Numbered from the stretch's first letter, positions 1 to 10,366 are shown. The stretch is 64,000 nt of DNA from Paenibacillus thiaminolyticus (GCF_007066085.1 NZ_CP041405.1:1-64000); one strand, 5' to 3'. Made by a program: numbers and translations. The notes: generated from the sequence alone by a model not told the origin.

Positions 1-21
1 GGAATGCAGGAAGGAGTCATC

Positions 22-3000
22 ATGCATACGGTATTCTATGAAAATGCCCCAGGCGGCTGGAACGAGGCGTTGCCGCTCGGCAACGGGCATTTCGGCGGAA
101 TGATGTTCTTCGAGGATAATAGGTTGACGCTGGCGATGAATCATTACGAGGTGTATTACCGGAAGCTTCACCGTTATAGCCAGGCGTATCGCTGCGGTGA
201 GAGGCGATCGTACCGGAAGATGTACGGCCGCACTTACGAGGAACTGAAGGAACGGGCGCGCGAGATGTACCGCGATCCGGGCAGGAGCCGTTCTTCCTCT
301 ATGGCGATGCGCTGTCGGGCATAATCTGCATCGCCGCTACGGCAAGCCGGCCGGCGGCGTGTCTCATTATCCGACGGGGAGATCGCCCTGTTCCCATCCG
401 CGGAGCTGGCAGACCCCGACCGCTATGTCCTGCAGCTTGATGTCGAGCAAGCATGTGTCCGGCTGCGGATCGAGCAAGGAGAGGACAAGCTGGAGGCCTG
501 CACGATTATCGCCCAAGACGGGGACTATGTCCTGCGAGATTCGGCAGACGTCTCCATCGCTGCTGGAGGCGGTCTCACTATCCCTTCCGGTCCGGAGATA
601 TGCGGAGTTGGCCGCGGATTATTGGCGGGTCGATGACACGACCTTTTGCTATCAGGGCTCCTTCTATCCGGACGGCGAAGACCGTGGGGTGTATGAGCCG
701 TTTTCTTTTCTCGTCATGACGAGGATCGCCGGAGCGCAGGGGATAGCGGACATAAGCGACGATGGAATGCGAATCCGCCTTGCGGCTGCCGAGCCGTCGG
801 TGACGCTGCTGACGACCGTGGTGACCGGGGCGCCGGATCTGGAGGCCGTCGCCCTAGAGCGGCTGAATCGGGAGGCTGCGGGTCGAGCGGCTGAAGGAGC
901 GCCATCGTGTACTGGACGCGCTTCTGGGAACGCTCCTCCGTCTCGCTCCCCGATCCGCTGCTGGAGGATCTGTGGCATATCAATCTGTATGCGATCGCCT
1001 GCAGCAGCGAAGGCGGGAGAATGGCCGAGCAGGCCTGCGGTCTGAACGGCCTGTGGGATATTAAGCAGCCGACCAAATGGGGCAGCATGTGGTATTGGGA
1101 CGTCAATATTCAGGCGGCGTTCTGGCCGCTCTATACGACGAATCATCTGGAGATTGCCGAGGTGTTCCACGACGGGCTGCTGTCGTATGCCGATGAAGCG
1201 GAGCGGATGGCGCGGAATTTTACGGGCTGGACGGCATCGCGGGCGATTATCCGCATGCGCTGTACTACAGTATCTGGCCCTGGTGCGCGCAATTTTTGTG
1301 GGACTATTACCGCTACAGCATGGACCGGGAATTCTTGAAGGAGAAGGCGTATCCGCTGTTCAAGCGCATTCTGCGGTTCTGCGAAGGGATTGTGGAGGCG
1401 GACGGCGAGAGCGGTACATATGCCGTCTTCCCCGATATCTCGCCGGAGCAGGGACCGCTGACGCGGAATTCGGTCAGCACGCTGTCGACGGTGAAGCATC
1501 TGCTTCGCATCGCTGTTGAAGCGAATAGGCTGCTGGGCGAGGCGGAGGAGGATCGCCGCCGCTGGAGCGAGCTGGCGGAGCGGCTTGCCCCTTATCCGAC
1601 GGGCGAGTCGAAGCGTTACGGCTCCGTGCTGCGCGATTCGGAATGGGCGCCCGCCGGCATGCCTCTGCGCCATCCCTCGCTGCTGATGCCGATCTATCCG
1701 ATCGGCGAGCTCAGCAAGCATAGCGCGCCGGAGCTGCGGCAGTTGGCGGAGAACACGCTCCGCTATGCGGAGCATCATACCGAATATGGCGTGTTCCAGT
1801 TCGGCTGGCTCTCCTGCGCGGCCTCGCGGCTGGGCAAGGGGAACGCCGCGCTCCGGCTGCTCTATGAGCAGGGGATCGATCTGTCGCTGCGGGGCAATGG
1901 CTTGTTCGCGGAGGAGACGGAGCGGTGGATGAATTACTGCAACATTACGAATGAACCGCTCTATCATCCGCATATGATGGAGGCTTCCGGGAGGTGGTCG
2001 CCGCTATCAATGAAATGCTGCTGCAAAGCTGGTCCGGCGCCATCGAGGTGTTCCCCGCCATCCCGTCAGGAGCCGGAGCCGGATCGGATGGCCGGTCTGT
2101 ATGCGCATGAGGTCGGCCACAAGGTTCGTCCTTACGCCAGGTGGGAGGAGTGCAGCTTCCGCAATCTGCTGGCGGCAGGGCGTTCGAGGTCAGCGCCGCC
2201 CGGAGGAGGGGCGCACGGCCTGGGTCCGGCTGAAGAGCAAGGCGGGACAGCGCGCCGTATTGGTCCATCCGTTCGGCCCGGAGGCGGAAGCGGCCGTGGC
2301 GCGGCTGGACGAGTCCGGTGGAGGAGGATTCCGCATCATTTGGAGCAGGGGCGGCTCGGCTTCGACACGGAGGCCGCCGGAGATTATGCCGTGTATCCGG
2401 CGGCGGTGGATGGTGGTCTCTCACTGGTTTTGTGCGGGAGGCGGGAGCCGAGGATGCGGCCGCCGGGTCGGCAGTTGGACAGTCGGATGAGCCAGGCCAG
2501 TCCGATAATCCTGGTGAGGCCTGCCAGTCTGGTGATGCGGGTCGGGGCGGTATGGCAGATCGATCTGCTGAGGCGGGTCAATCTGGTGTTGTGGAGCAGT
2601 ACGGTAAGATGGGGAAGTTCGGTGAGTCGGGTCAGTCTGGTAAGGTGGTGCAGTGCGGTGAGGCAGGGCAATCTGGTGAGATGGAGCAGTACGGTAAGAC
2701 GGGAAGTCCGGTGAGTCGGGTCAGTCTAGTGAGATGGAGCAGTACGGTAAGATGGGTCAGGCAGGTGAAGTGAGGCAATCAAGTGAGAAGGGCCGTTCAG
2801 TGAGGCAGGCCGTTCCGGCGAGACGGGCGAATCCGATGTGCCCGGTCAAGCTGCTGTGCCGGGTCCGGGCCGCAGCTCGCCGCGTGTGCGCGAGGCGCAT
2901 ACGGGCCGGCGGGTCTTTCTCGGGAAGGACCGGGATACGCGGCATTATCAGCTGCTGGATCATTTCACCTTCGATTATTATGCGGGCAATTACCGGGAAT

Positions 3001-3508
3001 CGCGTCTCGCCGCCTACCGGATCGATTGCGGCCCGGGGAAGCGGGCCAAGGATTACGGCCAGGCCTTGCCGCGGCAGGTCCATATAGACGGCATCGTAGG
3101 CCAGACGTTCCGCCCGTTAACGCCGCAGATGGCCTTTACGCCTTATACGGGCATCGGGTGGATGGACGGTGGGGAGCTGATCGCGGAAGACCGCGGGCGC
3201 CGGATGAGCTGCGCCGGGATTTCATCGGCGGGACGGAGGAGGCGCTCTTGATCGAGCTGCCGCGAGGCCGCTACGATCTGCTCTTCGTCTCCGGAGACAG
3301 CGCCAGCCCTTCGTATACGGCCATCGAGATCGAAGGGCAGTGCGTCTGGCAGCCGGAACGGCCGCTGCGCACAGGAGAATTCGCGACCGACATTGTGCCG
3401 ATCGCGCAGAGACGGGACGGCTGCGCGGCGATCCGCTTCAGTGCCGGGAAAGGTTTGCCGTGGCGGGTGAATGTACTCATTGTGAACAAGAATTATCCGT
3501 ATTTGTGA
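22..3508 (+). pseudogene. GH95-type glycoside hydrolase with C-terminal beta-sandwich domain, multiply frameshifted
   Basis: An AAGGAG site sits 7 nt before the ATG at 22. The opening residues (WNEALPLGNGHFGGM) match the N-terminal domain of glycoside hydrolase family 95, whose members are alpha-L-fucosidases and related galactosidases. The frame is lost near 280 and recovered several times: about 400-590, 600-900, 907-1230, then 1296-1985, which carries the (alpha/alpha)6 catalytic region (WDYYRYSMD, YAVFPDISPEQGP). A repetitive linker at 2484-2790 follows. From 2880 to 3508 comes a beta-sandwich module (RIDCGPGKRAKDYGQ, LIELPRGRYDLLFVSGD) resembling the one attached to rhamnogalacturonan-degrading enzymes. 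At least four frame changes are needed to read it through. No signal peptide is visible, so the intact enzyme would have been cytoplasmic. Whether this is decay or sequence error cannot be settled here. Confidence 0.75.
2484..2790 (+). repeat. Gly-Gln-Ser-Gly-rich repetitive linker inside the glycosidase gene
   Basis: Degenerate direct repeats built on GGTCAGTCTGGTGAGATGG and GAGCAGTACGGTAAGATGGG recur about five times. In the frame that joins the two domains they encode units such as GQSGEMEQYGKMG. Low complexity and repeat slippage could explain some length or frame differences here. Structurally it would be a flexible hydrophilic linker between the catalytic and beta-sandwich domains. Confidence 0.6.
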
Positions 3509-3559
3509 GATCTCGATGTTCAAAGAGTAGGCCGATGTTAGCGAATGTCGCAATTAGTG

Positions 3560-3827
3560 CGGTCGTGCCGAAGTAATCCGAGTAAATTCGTAGGTCAGCC
3601 ATGTCTGCAGCCGGATAGCGGGCATTGCGGCGGATTGTAACTCGCTGCTGCAGCGGGGTCGCGGAAGCTTAATGCGCGCGTGCTGGGTGTGACCAGTAGT
3701 ATGAGTCGTGCTGCGTCTGGAACAAGTAGTGTGGGGATGGTGCTTCCGCGGAAGTAGTATGGGTTGCATGACTCATCTGGGCCAGTAATATGCAGTGAGT
3801 GCTGCGTCTGCAACAGTAGTTTCTTTA
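3560..3827 (+). repeat. Imperfect ~45-nt direct repeats in an intergenic stretch
   Basis: Segments starting near 3690 and 3781 share CCAGTArTATG followed by GCTGCGTCTGnnACA and TAGT. A half-copy (GGAAGTAGTATGGG) lies between them. No convincing coding frame covers the stretch. Purpose unknown. Confidence 0.4.
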
Positions 3828-3856
3828 GACCAGGGGCGATGGCCCCTGGTTTTTTG
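3828..3856 (+). terminator. Rho-independent terminator
   Basis: A perfect 8-bp stem CCAGGGGC / GCCCCTGG with a 4-nt loop is followed by six T. It lies downstream of the glycosidase gene and would end that transcript. Confidence 0.85.
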
Positions 3857-3896
3857 GGATATTCCACTGATGAAAGGGGAGTGACGACCTGGAATC

Positions 3897-4085
3897 CTGC
3901 GAAACTACAGTATTTTTTCCACTTGGCGGGTAATATGGGGGAAATTCCTGCATGGGTACATCATTTTGCTCGATTCGTGTCCAAACCAAGCGATAACATA
4001 CAAAATTGGTGCATTTTTGCAGGATTCACTCGTTCGAATAGCGGGGTCTATGAAAATACTGTACTTTTGCAGCATTTTGGAGGGG
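3897..4085. repeat. Dispersed nested-palindrome intergenic repeat, copy A
   Basis: The ends are inverted: TGCGAAACTACAGTATTTT at the left and GAAAATACTGTACTTTTGC at the right. An inner inverted pair (AATTCCTGCA / TTTTGCAGGATT) is nested inside. A related copy sits at 13500-13705. The shared order of four motifs suggests a dispersed structured element and not chance. No ORF is credible here. Confidence 0.55.
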
Positions 4086-4317
4086 AGAGGAGCTAAGTCT
4101 ATATAATTGTGTAAAAAGCAAATGGCAAAAAAGAGCCATAGCGGGGAGTATAATTGGCCCGGACGAGTGCGAAGGCGAGTGTGAGCGCAGCTGGTCCTGG
4201 CACGCTCCGGACGCCCGGGAGGAGGATGCGAGCGCGGCTCTTCGCGGGCGTCGGCGGCGGCTTCTTGGGGTTGGAGGGCCTTGGCGCAGACAAAGGCAAG
4301 ACAGCGGTGAACAGACA

Positions 4318-4431
4318 AAGGCGAGGCAATGGTGCAGACAAAAGTGAGACAAAGGCGAGACAATGGTGCAGACAAAAGTGAGACAAAGGCGAGACAATGG
4401 TGCAGACAAAAGTGAGACAAAGGTGCGGATC
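4318..4431 (+). repeat. 34-bp tandem repeat, about three units
   Basis: The unit beginning GGTGCAGACAAAAGTGAGAC starts at 4331, 4365 and 4399, an exact 34-bp spacing, with a degenerate unit before and a truncated one after. The units are contiguous without spacers, so this is not a CRISPR. Reading either strand gives low-complexity peptide only. Confidence 0.75.
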
Positions 4432-4499
4432 AAACGGTGGACAGAAGGTTTTTGTTATGGCTAGCGGATTGCTTTGTTCTGGAAAAGGTGTTACACTCG

Positions 4500-4530
4500 T
4501 TTTAAACGATGATTTAAACATCGTTTAAAA
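4500..4530. promoter_or_regulatory. Perfect inverted repeat, likely TetR operator
   Basis: TTTTAAACGATG and CATCGTTTAAAA form a perfect 12-bp inverted repeat with a 7-nt AT spacer (itself containing TTTAAA). It lies about 180 bp upstream of the TetR-family start at 4708. Position and symmetry suggest an autoregulatory operator; this is inference. Confidence 0.5.
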
Positions 4531-4533
4531 GGA

Positions 4534-4638
4534 TTTCATTTTAAAAGAATGTTCTCTTTCATTTTCAAGAGGTTGTTCTCTTTCATTTTTAAGAGAATGT
4601 TTTCCTCCATTTTTAAGAGATATCTTCCTTCATTTCAG
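4534..4638 (+). repeat. ~24-bp degenerate tandem repeat upstream of the TetR gene
   Basis: TTTCATTTT recurs at 4534, 4557, 4581, about 4605 and about 4629, followed each time by AAGAG-like sequence. It is open in the TetR frame and would encode octapeptide units (SFIFKRLF), but no ribosome site precedes it. I place the regulator start downstream, at 4708. Confidence 0.5.
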
Positions 4639-4707
4639 CTCGACCAAGACCAACGCAAATTGGGCAAGTGTAATGCTCTTACATCAATTCAGAATAAGGA
4701 GGGTTCG

Positions 4708-5272
4708 ATGACACCGCCAGACCAGAGTACTGATACGAAAGAGAAGATTTTGCAGACGACATTGGACGTCATCAAGCGGGAAGGATTCGACAGCGTGACG
4801 GTTCGCAAGATCGCGTCCCATTCCGGCACGAACATCGCGCTTGTCAATTACTATTTTGGTTCCAAGGATAAGCTGATCAACGAGGCGATCAAGGGCTTGC
4901 TGATCGGCTTTCGCGATACATTCGATGTGCTGGATGACGTATCTGTCCCGCCGAAGGAGCGATTGAAATTCTTTTTGGCCCGCTATGTTCAGGTCATTCA
5001 GCAATATCCGGAGCTGGTGCTTCATACGATAGCCGCCGGCTCGGCGATGTTCGCGTCCCAGCATGAGTATGGGGAATTTTTGCGGGCCACGGCCGGAATC
5101 GTTAGTGATAATGATTACGCAAATTTTTGGCGCCATTTTTCTCCCCGCATTAATGAAGCCGCTGCTTGAATCCGGGGCCGGGGTCAAGCAAGCTCCTATC
5201 GACAGGCAAATCGATTTTTTGTTTGAACGCTATTTTCCTGAACAGGGAGAAGCAAAGGAGCGAGGGGAATGA
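4708..5272 (+). pseudogene. TetR/AcrR-family transcriptional regulator, one frameshift
   Basis: The start at 4708 follows AAGGAGG. Residues 10-60 form the TetR helix-turn-helix (ILQTTLDVIKREGFDSVTV then NIALVNYYFGSKDKL). The first frame stops at 5169, but the matching C-terminal ligand domain continues in another frame (FGAIFLPALMKPLLESG ... RQIDFLFERYFPEQ) to 5272. The shift is near 5098-5110, next to GATAATGATT. The reconstructed length of about 187 residues is normal for the family. The stop overlaps the next start by ATGA, so the two are co-transcribed and the regulator probably controls the HXXEE membrane protein. A palindrome at 4500-4530 is the candidate operator. Confidence 0.8.
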
Positions 5273-5928
5273 AATTTCTAAGAGATTATTGGCAGGATCT
5301 AGGTCTCGTTGTCGCCTTCTTCGTATGCATTGGCCTGCTGGCAAATGGAGATCGCACACCGGAAATCGAGATTATCTTATGGCTCAGCTTTGTGGCGATA
5401 TTGGTGCATCAATTCGAAGAATATCGGTGGCCGGGTTATTTCGGAGGGCTGTTTAACGCCGTCATTTTTCGAAGCGAGCACCCGGAGCGCTACCCGTTGA
5501 ATACGCAATCCGCCATGATCATCAACCTCGGCATCGCTTATCTGTTCTATCTTCTACCCGTCTTTGTACCGCATCTCATCTGGCTCGGGCTTGCCCCCGT
5601 TTTCATGGGCTTTTTCCAATTTATATGGCATGGCATCTTTGCTAACCTCAAGGCGAAAACAATATATAACCCCGGCTTGGGCGCCGTTCTGCTGCTTCAT
5701 TTTCCGATCGGCGGCTGGTATATCTATCATATCTTGACTCACAATCTGGCAAGCGCGTGGGATTGGATTTTGGGCACGGTTTATTTTGTGATCGCCGTCT
5801 ATCTTTTCATCATCAAGGGGAATATGTGGCTGAAGAACGAACACTCGCCCTATGCGTTTACTCCGAAGCAGCTTGGCCCGTACAACTTGTCCGCAGAACG
5901 AAAAACGCAGCACGGGGATCGGGACTAG
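5269..5928 (+). CDS. HXXEE-domain integral membrane protein
   Basis: A 219-residue protein with five or six hydrophobic segments. The motif VHQFEEY near residue 46 is the His-x-x-Glu-Glu signature that names the family, and a second conserved His sits in the FIWHGIFANLK segment. The family's function is unknown; HXXEE proteins are often next to TetR regulators, as here. The start overlaps the TetR stop by 4 bp (ATGA), so translation is coupled. The C-terminal tail is hydrophilic. No frameshift is evident, unlike its neighbours. Confidence 0.8.
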   Translation: MKFLRDYWQDLGLVVAFFVCIGLLANGDRTPEIEIILWLSFVAILVHQFEEYRWPGYFGGLFNAVIFRSEHPERYPLNTQSAMIINLGIAYLFYLLPVFVPHLIWLGLAPVFMGFFQFIWHGIFANLKAKTIYNPGLGAVLLLHFPIGGWYIYHILTHNLASAWDWILGTVYFVIAVYLFIIKGNMWLKNEHSPYAFTPKQLGPYNLSAERKTQHGDRD

Positions 5929-6017
5929 CCAACGTTCGCAGCGGATACTTGCATGACAAGGTCCGTCTTCTTCAGCCTTTTCCGTAATGAAGCGGCGTTG
6001 ATGCTTGTGAGACTTTT

Positions 6018-7203
6018 TTACTTAAATAAGTTAAGCGTCGTAATAATGATTGGCATAGCGAACACATCAATCAGAAAGGCGCCGACAATAGGAACGATCA
6101 GGTACGCTTTGCGGGAAGGGCCGAAGCGCTCCGTGACCGCGGCCATATTGGCCATCGCATTGGGCGTGGCGCCCAGTCCGTGGCCCGTGAAGCCTGCGAC
6201 CATTACGGCGGCGTCATAGTTTTTGCCGAGCAGCCGGAACAAAATGAAAATACCGAACAGGACGATAAATACGACCTGGACCAGCACGATGACGAGGATT
6301 GGAAGCGCCAGATCGGCTACCTCCCAGCTTGATGCTCATGAGCGCCATGGACAGGAAGATGCCAAGCGTAACGTCGCTAATCAGGTTGATGCTTTTCATA
6401 TCGATCGCTTGTGGCTTGAATTTATCCACGGTATTGCGGACGATGACGGCGACGAACATGGCCCCGACATAACCGGGCAGGACGAAGCCGGTGGCTGACG
6501 AGAACAGATCTCCCAAATATGTCCCTAACGCCATGCAGAAGGTAATGAGCAAGACTTGAATGAAGAAAGTATGAGTCGTAATCGGCTGTGCGTGTTCTTT
6601 TACGTCCACAGCATCCTCAATGGCTTCGGTTGGTTTCAGATTGTATTTGCCAAGCAGATACTTGACCGTCGGGCCGCCGACCAAGCCTCCGGCGATAAGA
6701 CCGAACGTGGCCGCCGCAATCCCGATGGACAGTGCGGACGGGATGCCCATCTCTTCGATGGTTTGTCCAAATGCGGTTGCGGCTCCATGTCCGCCTTCCA
6801 TAGACACCGCTCCGGCCATCATCCCGATCAGGGGGTGGATGCCGAACAGGGAAGCGAGGGAGACGCCGATGACATTTTGCGCCAGAGCGAGGAAGCCGCA
6901 GGCTAGCCAATAGATGACGAGCAGCTTGCCGCCCAGCTTGATGAGCTGGAAGCTGGCGCCCAAGCCTACCGTGGTGAAGAACGTGAGCATGAACAGGCTT
7001 TGGAGCGAGGTGTCTAATGTAATGGATAACAGGCCTGTCGTCTTCAGAATTGTAGCGATAATGGCGAACAAGAGACCTCCGACCACGGGGGCCGGAATAC
7101 AAAACCTTTGCAGCACGCCTGTCTTTTTGACAATGAATGTCCCGAGTACGAGCAGCGCGACGGCCAAAAATATCGTGTTCACTTGATTAAGTGCCAATGT
7201 CAT
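6018..7203 (-). pseudogene. gltS: Sodium/glutamate symporter GltS, one frameshift
   Basis: Two minus-strand frames join into one ESS-family carrier of about 395 residues, the usual length. The N-terminal part (7203 to about 6310) has the repeated hydrophobic helices and the conserved AVSMEGGHGAATAFGQ segment. The C-terminal part (6287-6018) has the matching second half, GFTGHGLGATPNAMANM. The shift is near 6315, where one base seems missing before GGGAGGTAG. GltS brings glutamate in with Na+. It overlaps the 3' end of hutG by 17 bp, so the two form an operon in which glutamate is both transported and released by histidine breakdown. Confidence 0.85.
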
Positions 7204-8181
7204 CGTTGTCCCTCCCTAAAATGGCCATGATGGCTTCATTCGTCAAGTAAGCACCTAACTTTACGGTTCTGCCCTGTTCGTCTACGGCCGGATTCACTTC
7301 GCAAATATCAAAAGAAAGCGCTTTCGAATGTGATGCTGCCGCTCGGATAAGGCTGCGGACAATCATCGGATTCAATCCGAAAGGGGACGGGGCGCTGACT
7401 CCCGGCGCAAATGCCGCATTGATCACGTCGGTGCACAGGGTAAGCATCACATAATCGTGCTGGTCGATAAATTCGTGCAAGGCGGATGTAATCTCATCCA
7501 TCAGTCCATCCTGCATCTCTTCTTCCAAAATATAGCCCGCGCCAAGCTCGTCCGCCTTGTCGAACAGCTCCTGGGTATTGCCGAAGCGCTGAATGCCGAG
7601 CACAAAATAATGGCTGTTGCGGTCCTGCTCCAATATTTGGCGGAACATCGTGCCCGAGGAAGGCTGCTGGTCATAGGCGCGCAAATCGAAATGAGCGTCA
7701 ATGTTGATGATGCCCAGCGAAGCGTCTGCGCCGATATAGCGGCGGACCCCTAGATAATGCCCATACAGCGTCTCATGGCCTCCGCCTAATATAATCGGAG
7801 TAGCCGCTGCGGACAGGATGCGGTAGACCGCCTGGCCCAATGCTTCCTGGGCTTCTTCCAGCTGTTCGCCGCGGCAGCTTATATTGCCGGCGTCGGCAAG
7901 CCGATGGCCTTCCTCGGCTCTCAAGGAATGCTTGCAAGCGCCCGCCGGATCGCATTCGGAGCTTGTGCCGCCCCGACTCGGCCCTGATTCCGCCGCACGC
8001 CTTCCTCGCATTCAAACCCGATAATGGCGCAAGTCTTGGCAGAGGCAGCAGAGGCAGTCTGCCATGTATCCAGATCGATCGGTTCCACGATTTGATGGTA
8101 GCGGAAGCTGCTTCTTCTCTCTGCATGATCCGTCCGTCCGGTCCACACATCAGATCCAACCTTGTTTTGCAATTTTCCCAT
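7187..8181 (-). pseudogene. hutG: Formimidoylglutamase HutG (arginase-like), one frameshift
   Basis: Ureohydrolase-family enzyme that splits N-formimidoyl-glutamate to glutamate and formamide, the last step of histidine use. Mn-binding motifs are present in order: ILGGGHETLYGH, INIDAHFDLR, and TLCTDVINAAFAPGVSAP with the PSPFGL tail typical of HutG. The N-terminal ~85 residues start at 8181 and run in one frame to near 7925; the rest is in another frame, so one indel lies at about 7920-7930. Length after repair is about 330 residues, as expected. It is the first gene of the hutG-gltS operon, divergent from a LysR gene at 8309. Confidence 0.85.
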
Positions 8182-8308
8182 CCTCTCTATGAGTTTCTGA
8201 CCTGTATTCGGTTGTTTGTATTATTATAAGATGACATTCTTATAATTTAAAATATATAATATTAATAAATTAATAGCTTGGAGTTATAAATTAGAAAGGA
8301 AGATAGCG
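8182..8308. promoter_or_regulatory. Divergent hutG / LysR control region
   Basis: The 127-bp AT-rich gap between hutG (minus) and the LysR gene (plus) must hold both promoters. It contains runs such as TATAATATTAATAAATTAATAG near 8260 (AT-rich, LysR T-N11-A boxes are possible) but I cannot assign one operator with confidence. Confidence 0.4.
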
Positions 8309-9205
8309 TTGGACATCAAGCAATTGTTTTATTTCGTGACGGTTGCCGATCAGTTGAGCTACTCCAAAGCGGCGCAAAACTGCATATTTCCCAGCCTTCG
8401 TTAAGCAACGCCATTAAAATCTGGAGCATGAGGTCGGTTCGCCCTTGCTGGAACGAAGCACCCGAAAAATAGAGATGACGGACGCCGGCAAAGTGCTGTA
8501 TAACAAATCGCTTCAGCTCCTGTCCCATATGAACATTTTGAAAAGGAGATGCAAGAGGTAAGGCTGACGGGAAGCGGGAGCTTATCATCGGCATGATCGA
8601 GTCGGTGAGGCATTGGGTTCCGAAAGTCATTCGCGAATACCAGGGCCGGTTCCTTCGATACGGATCAAGCTAATCGAGGTGTTGAGCCGGAAGGCGGTCA
8701 TCGATTCCTTGCGGAAATATCATACCCATCTCATCATTACCAATCAGTGTATTGAGGAGGAGGACATCGAATCGCTTCCTTTATATAAGGAGAAATTGGT
8801 GCTCGTGCTGCACCGGGATCACCCTCTGTCCGTGAAGGAATCCATTACCTTTACAGAGCTGGCCGAGGAGCCTTTTATTATTAGCATGGAGGGTTCCAGA
8901 CGAGGGAGGATATTTTGAAAGCCTTCGCGCTTGAAGAAGCATCCCCGAACATCCAATTTGAAATTGAACGCTTTGAGACCGCTTTGACACTCGTCCGAGA
9001 AAATCTGGGGGTTGCCATCATCCCTGAAAATTATCTAGTTGAACCGAAGGATGCCTCCATGGTCCGGAAAATGATGGATTCGCCTGCGCTCGAACGAACG
9101 GTGTATCTAACGTATATGAAAAACCGCTATTTGGCTCCCGCGGTCCAGAGCTTCCTGGAAGACATTCAACGGTGCTTCGCCTCAGACCACAAAGCCAACG
9201 TCTGA
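8309..9205 (+). pseudogene. LysR-family transcriptional regulator, several frameshifts
   Basis: The TTG start at 8309 follows AAAGGAAG. The beginning (DIKQLFYFVTVADQLSYSKAA) is a LysR winged helix; residues after it need five frame corrections to give a full regulator with a LysR substrate domain (VLSRKAVIDSLRKYHTHLII, LPLYKEKLVLVLHRDHPL, NLGVAIIPENYLVEP). Each correction restores one base to a homopolymer (for example CAAAACTG where CAAAAACTG is expected, and GGTTCC where GGTTTCC is expected). It lies divergent to hutG-gltS and would be its regulator, in the manner of LysR genes beside catabolic operons. Confidence 0.8.
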
Positions 9206-9244
9206 CGGACGTTGGCTGCGCCGCTCGCGATGGAGCAGATCTCT

Positions 9245-10267
9245 CTAGCGCTGGTAAATCTGCCGATAGCGGGCCGGCGTAATGCGCTCGAATTTTTTGA
9301 ACGTTTTGATGAAATAGCTTGGTTCGCTGAACCCGAGATCGTTGCTGATCTGCGAGACGGACAGCTCCGTCGTCTCCAGCAGCTGCTTGGCCCATTCCAT
9401 CTTCAGGCGGGGGATGAACACGGAGAAGTTCTCTCCGGTCTCCTTCGTAAAGATGCGGCTGAAATAGCTCGGACTGACATGACAGAGGACCGCCATATCG
9501 GCCAGCTTCACATTTTCGCTTTTATGACTATAAATATAATCGAATGCCGGCTGCAGAATCGGGTTGGACGCTTCCGTTCTCTGCTGGGTCATGCTGTTGA
9601 TGTGACTGTTGAGCAGCGTGTTTTCCAGTTCGCTTTTCATGGTCTGAATATTGCGGAACGCATGATCGGCCAACGAATCGATGATCGGGTTATTGCCGGT
9701 TAACGCTTGCCGGTACATGTCGATGGTCGCATTTTTATGAATCGCTTCCTCTACAATATAATTGCATAGATGATACAGCATCTCCGAGATCGTCACCACT
9801 TCGTCATACGACAGGACCGGCAGCGAATCGTAGTCCTGCTCCAGGGTGCGGAATTTGGCGTTGGCGACGGCATTGGAGGGACGCGTCACGATCTGCTCCA
9901 GGTCCATCGGGTTGTCGCGCAGCTTGACCTGACCGGCCATGATGGCGCCCATATATTGATTGTGAACGATAATCGGGATGGCAATATCGACAATATTGAA
10001 GTGGCAAAGGTAGATATAAGGCTTGTTCAGCCGCACCGCTTCCAGACCGCCCCGAGCGTCGCATTTTTGGCAGTAGGGCGACAAGGCTTCGTCCCGGCGT
10101 ATCGCCTGGCAGAAGCTCTGGCAGTGACTGTGCTTCGTGACGGGCACGCCTTTATAATCGGTCGTGATGACGGCCATTTTCGTAACGAGAGAGAGCGAGT
10201 CCTGCAGCGTCTGCCATTTTTCCATATCAATGATGCTGTCCAAATGAAACCGCGAGGTCATAATCAC
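9245..10267 (-). CDS. PocR-domain AraC-family regulator
   Basis: About 340 residues. The first ~170 form a PocR sensory domain, recognisable by its Cys-rich site (HCQSFCQAIR and YCQKCDARGG) and the ICHF-like YLCHFNIVDIAIPI segment; PocR domains sense small hydrocarbon derivatives such as diols. Residues ~235-340 are a double HTH AraC domain (VKLADMAVLCHVSPSYFSR and SISQISNDLGF-like QISNDLGFSEPSYFIKTFK). Start: either GTG at 10267 or ATG at 10261, both behind AAGGAG. It is divergent from gldA-dhaKL and is the likely activator of that operon. No frameshift. Confidence 0.85.
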   Translation of the reverse strand: MIMTSRFHLDSIIDMEKWQTLQDSLSLVTKMAVITTDYKGVPVTKHSHCQSFCQAIRRDEALSPYCQKCDARGGLEAVRLNKPYIYLCHFNIVDIAIPIIVHNQYMGAIMAGQVKLRDNPMDLEQIVTRPSNAVANAKFRTLEQDYDSLPVLSYDEVVTISEMLYHLCNYIVEEAIHKNATIDMYRQALTGNNPIIDSLADHAFRNIQTMKSELENTLLNSHINSMTQQRTEASNPILQPAFDYIYSHKSENVKLADMAVLCHVSPSYFSRIFTKETGENFSVFIPRLKMEWAKQLLETTELSVSQISNDLGFSEPSYFIKTFKKFERITPARYRQIYQR

Positions 10268-10366
10268 TCATTCTCCTTCCGTACGCTCTTCCCTATTATA
10301 GCACATAATAATCGGATGACAGGACAAGATAATACTATTTTTGAATAAGAGGATAAGAAAATACGA

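Noticed and set aside
4318..4431. Possible CRISPR array
   Set aside because: The 34-bp units are contiguous with no unique spacers, and no cas genes are in the window.
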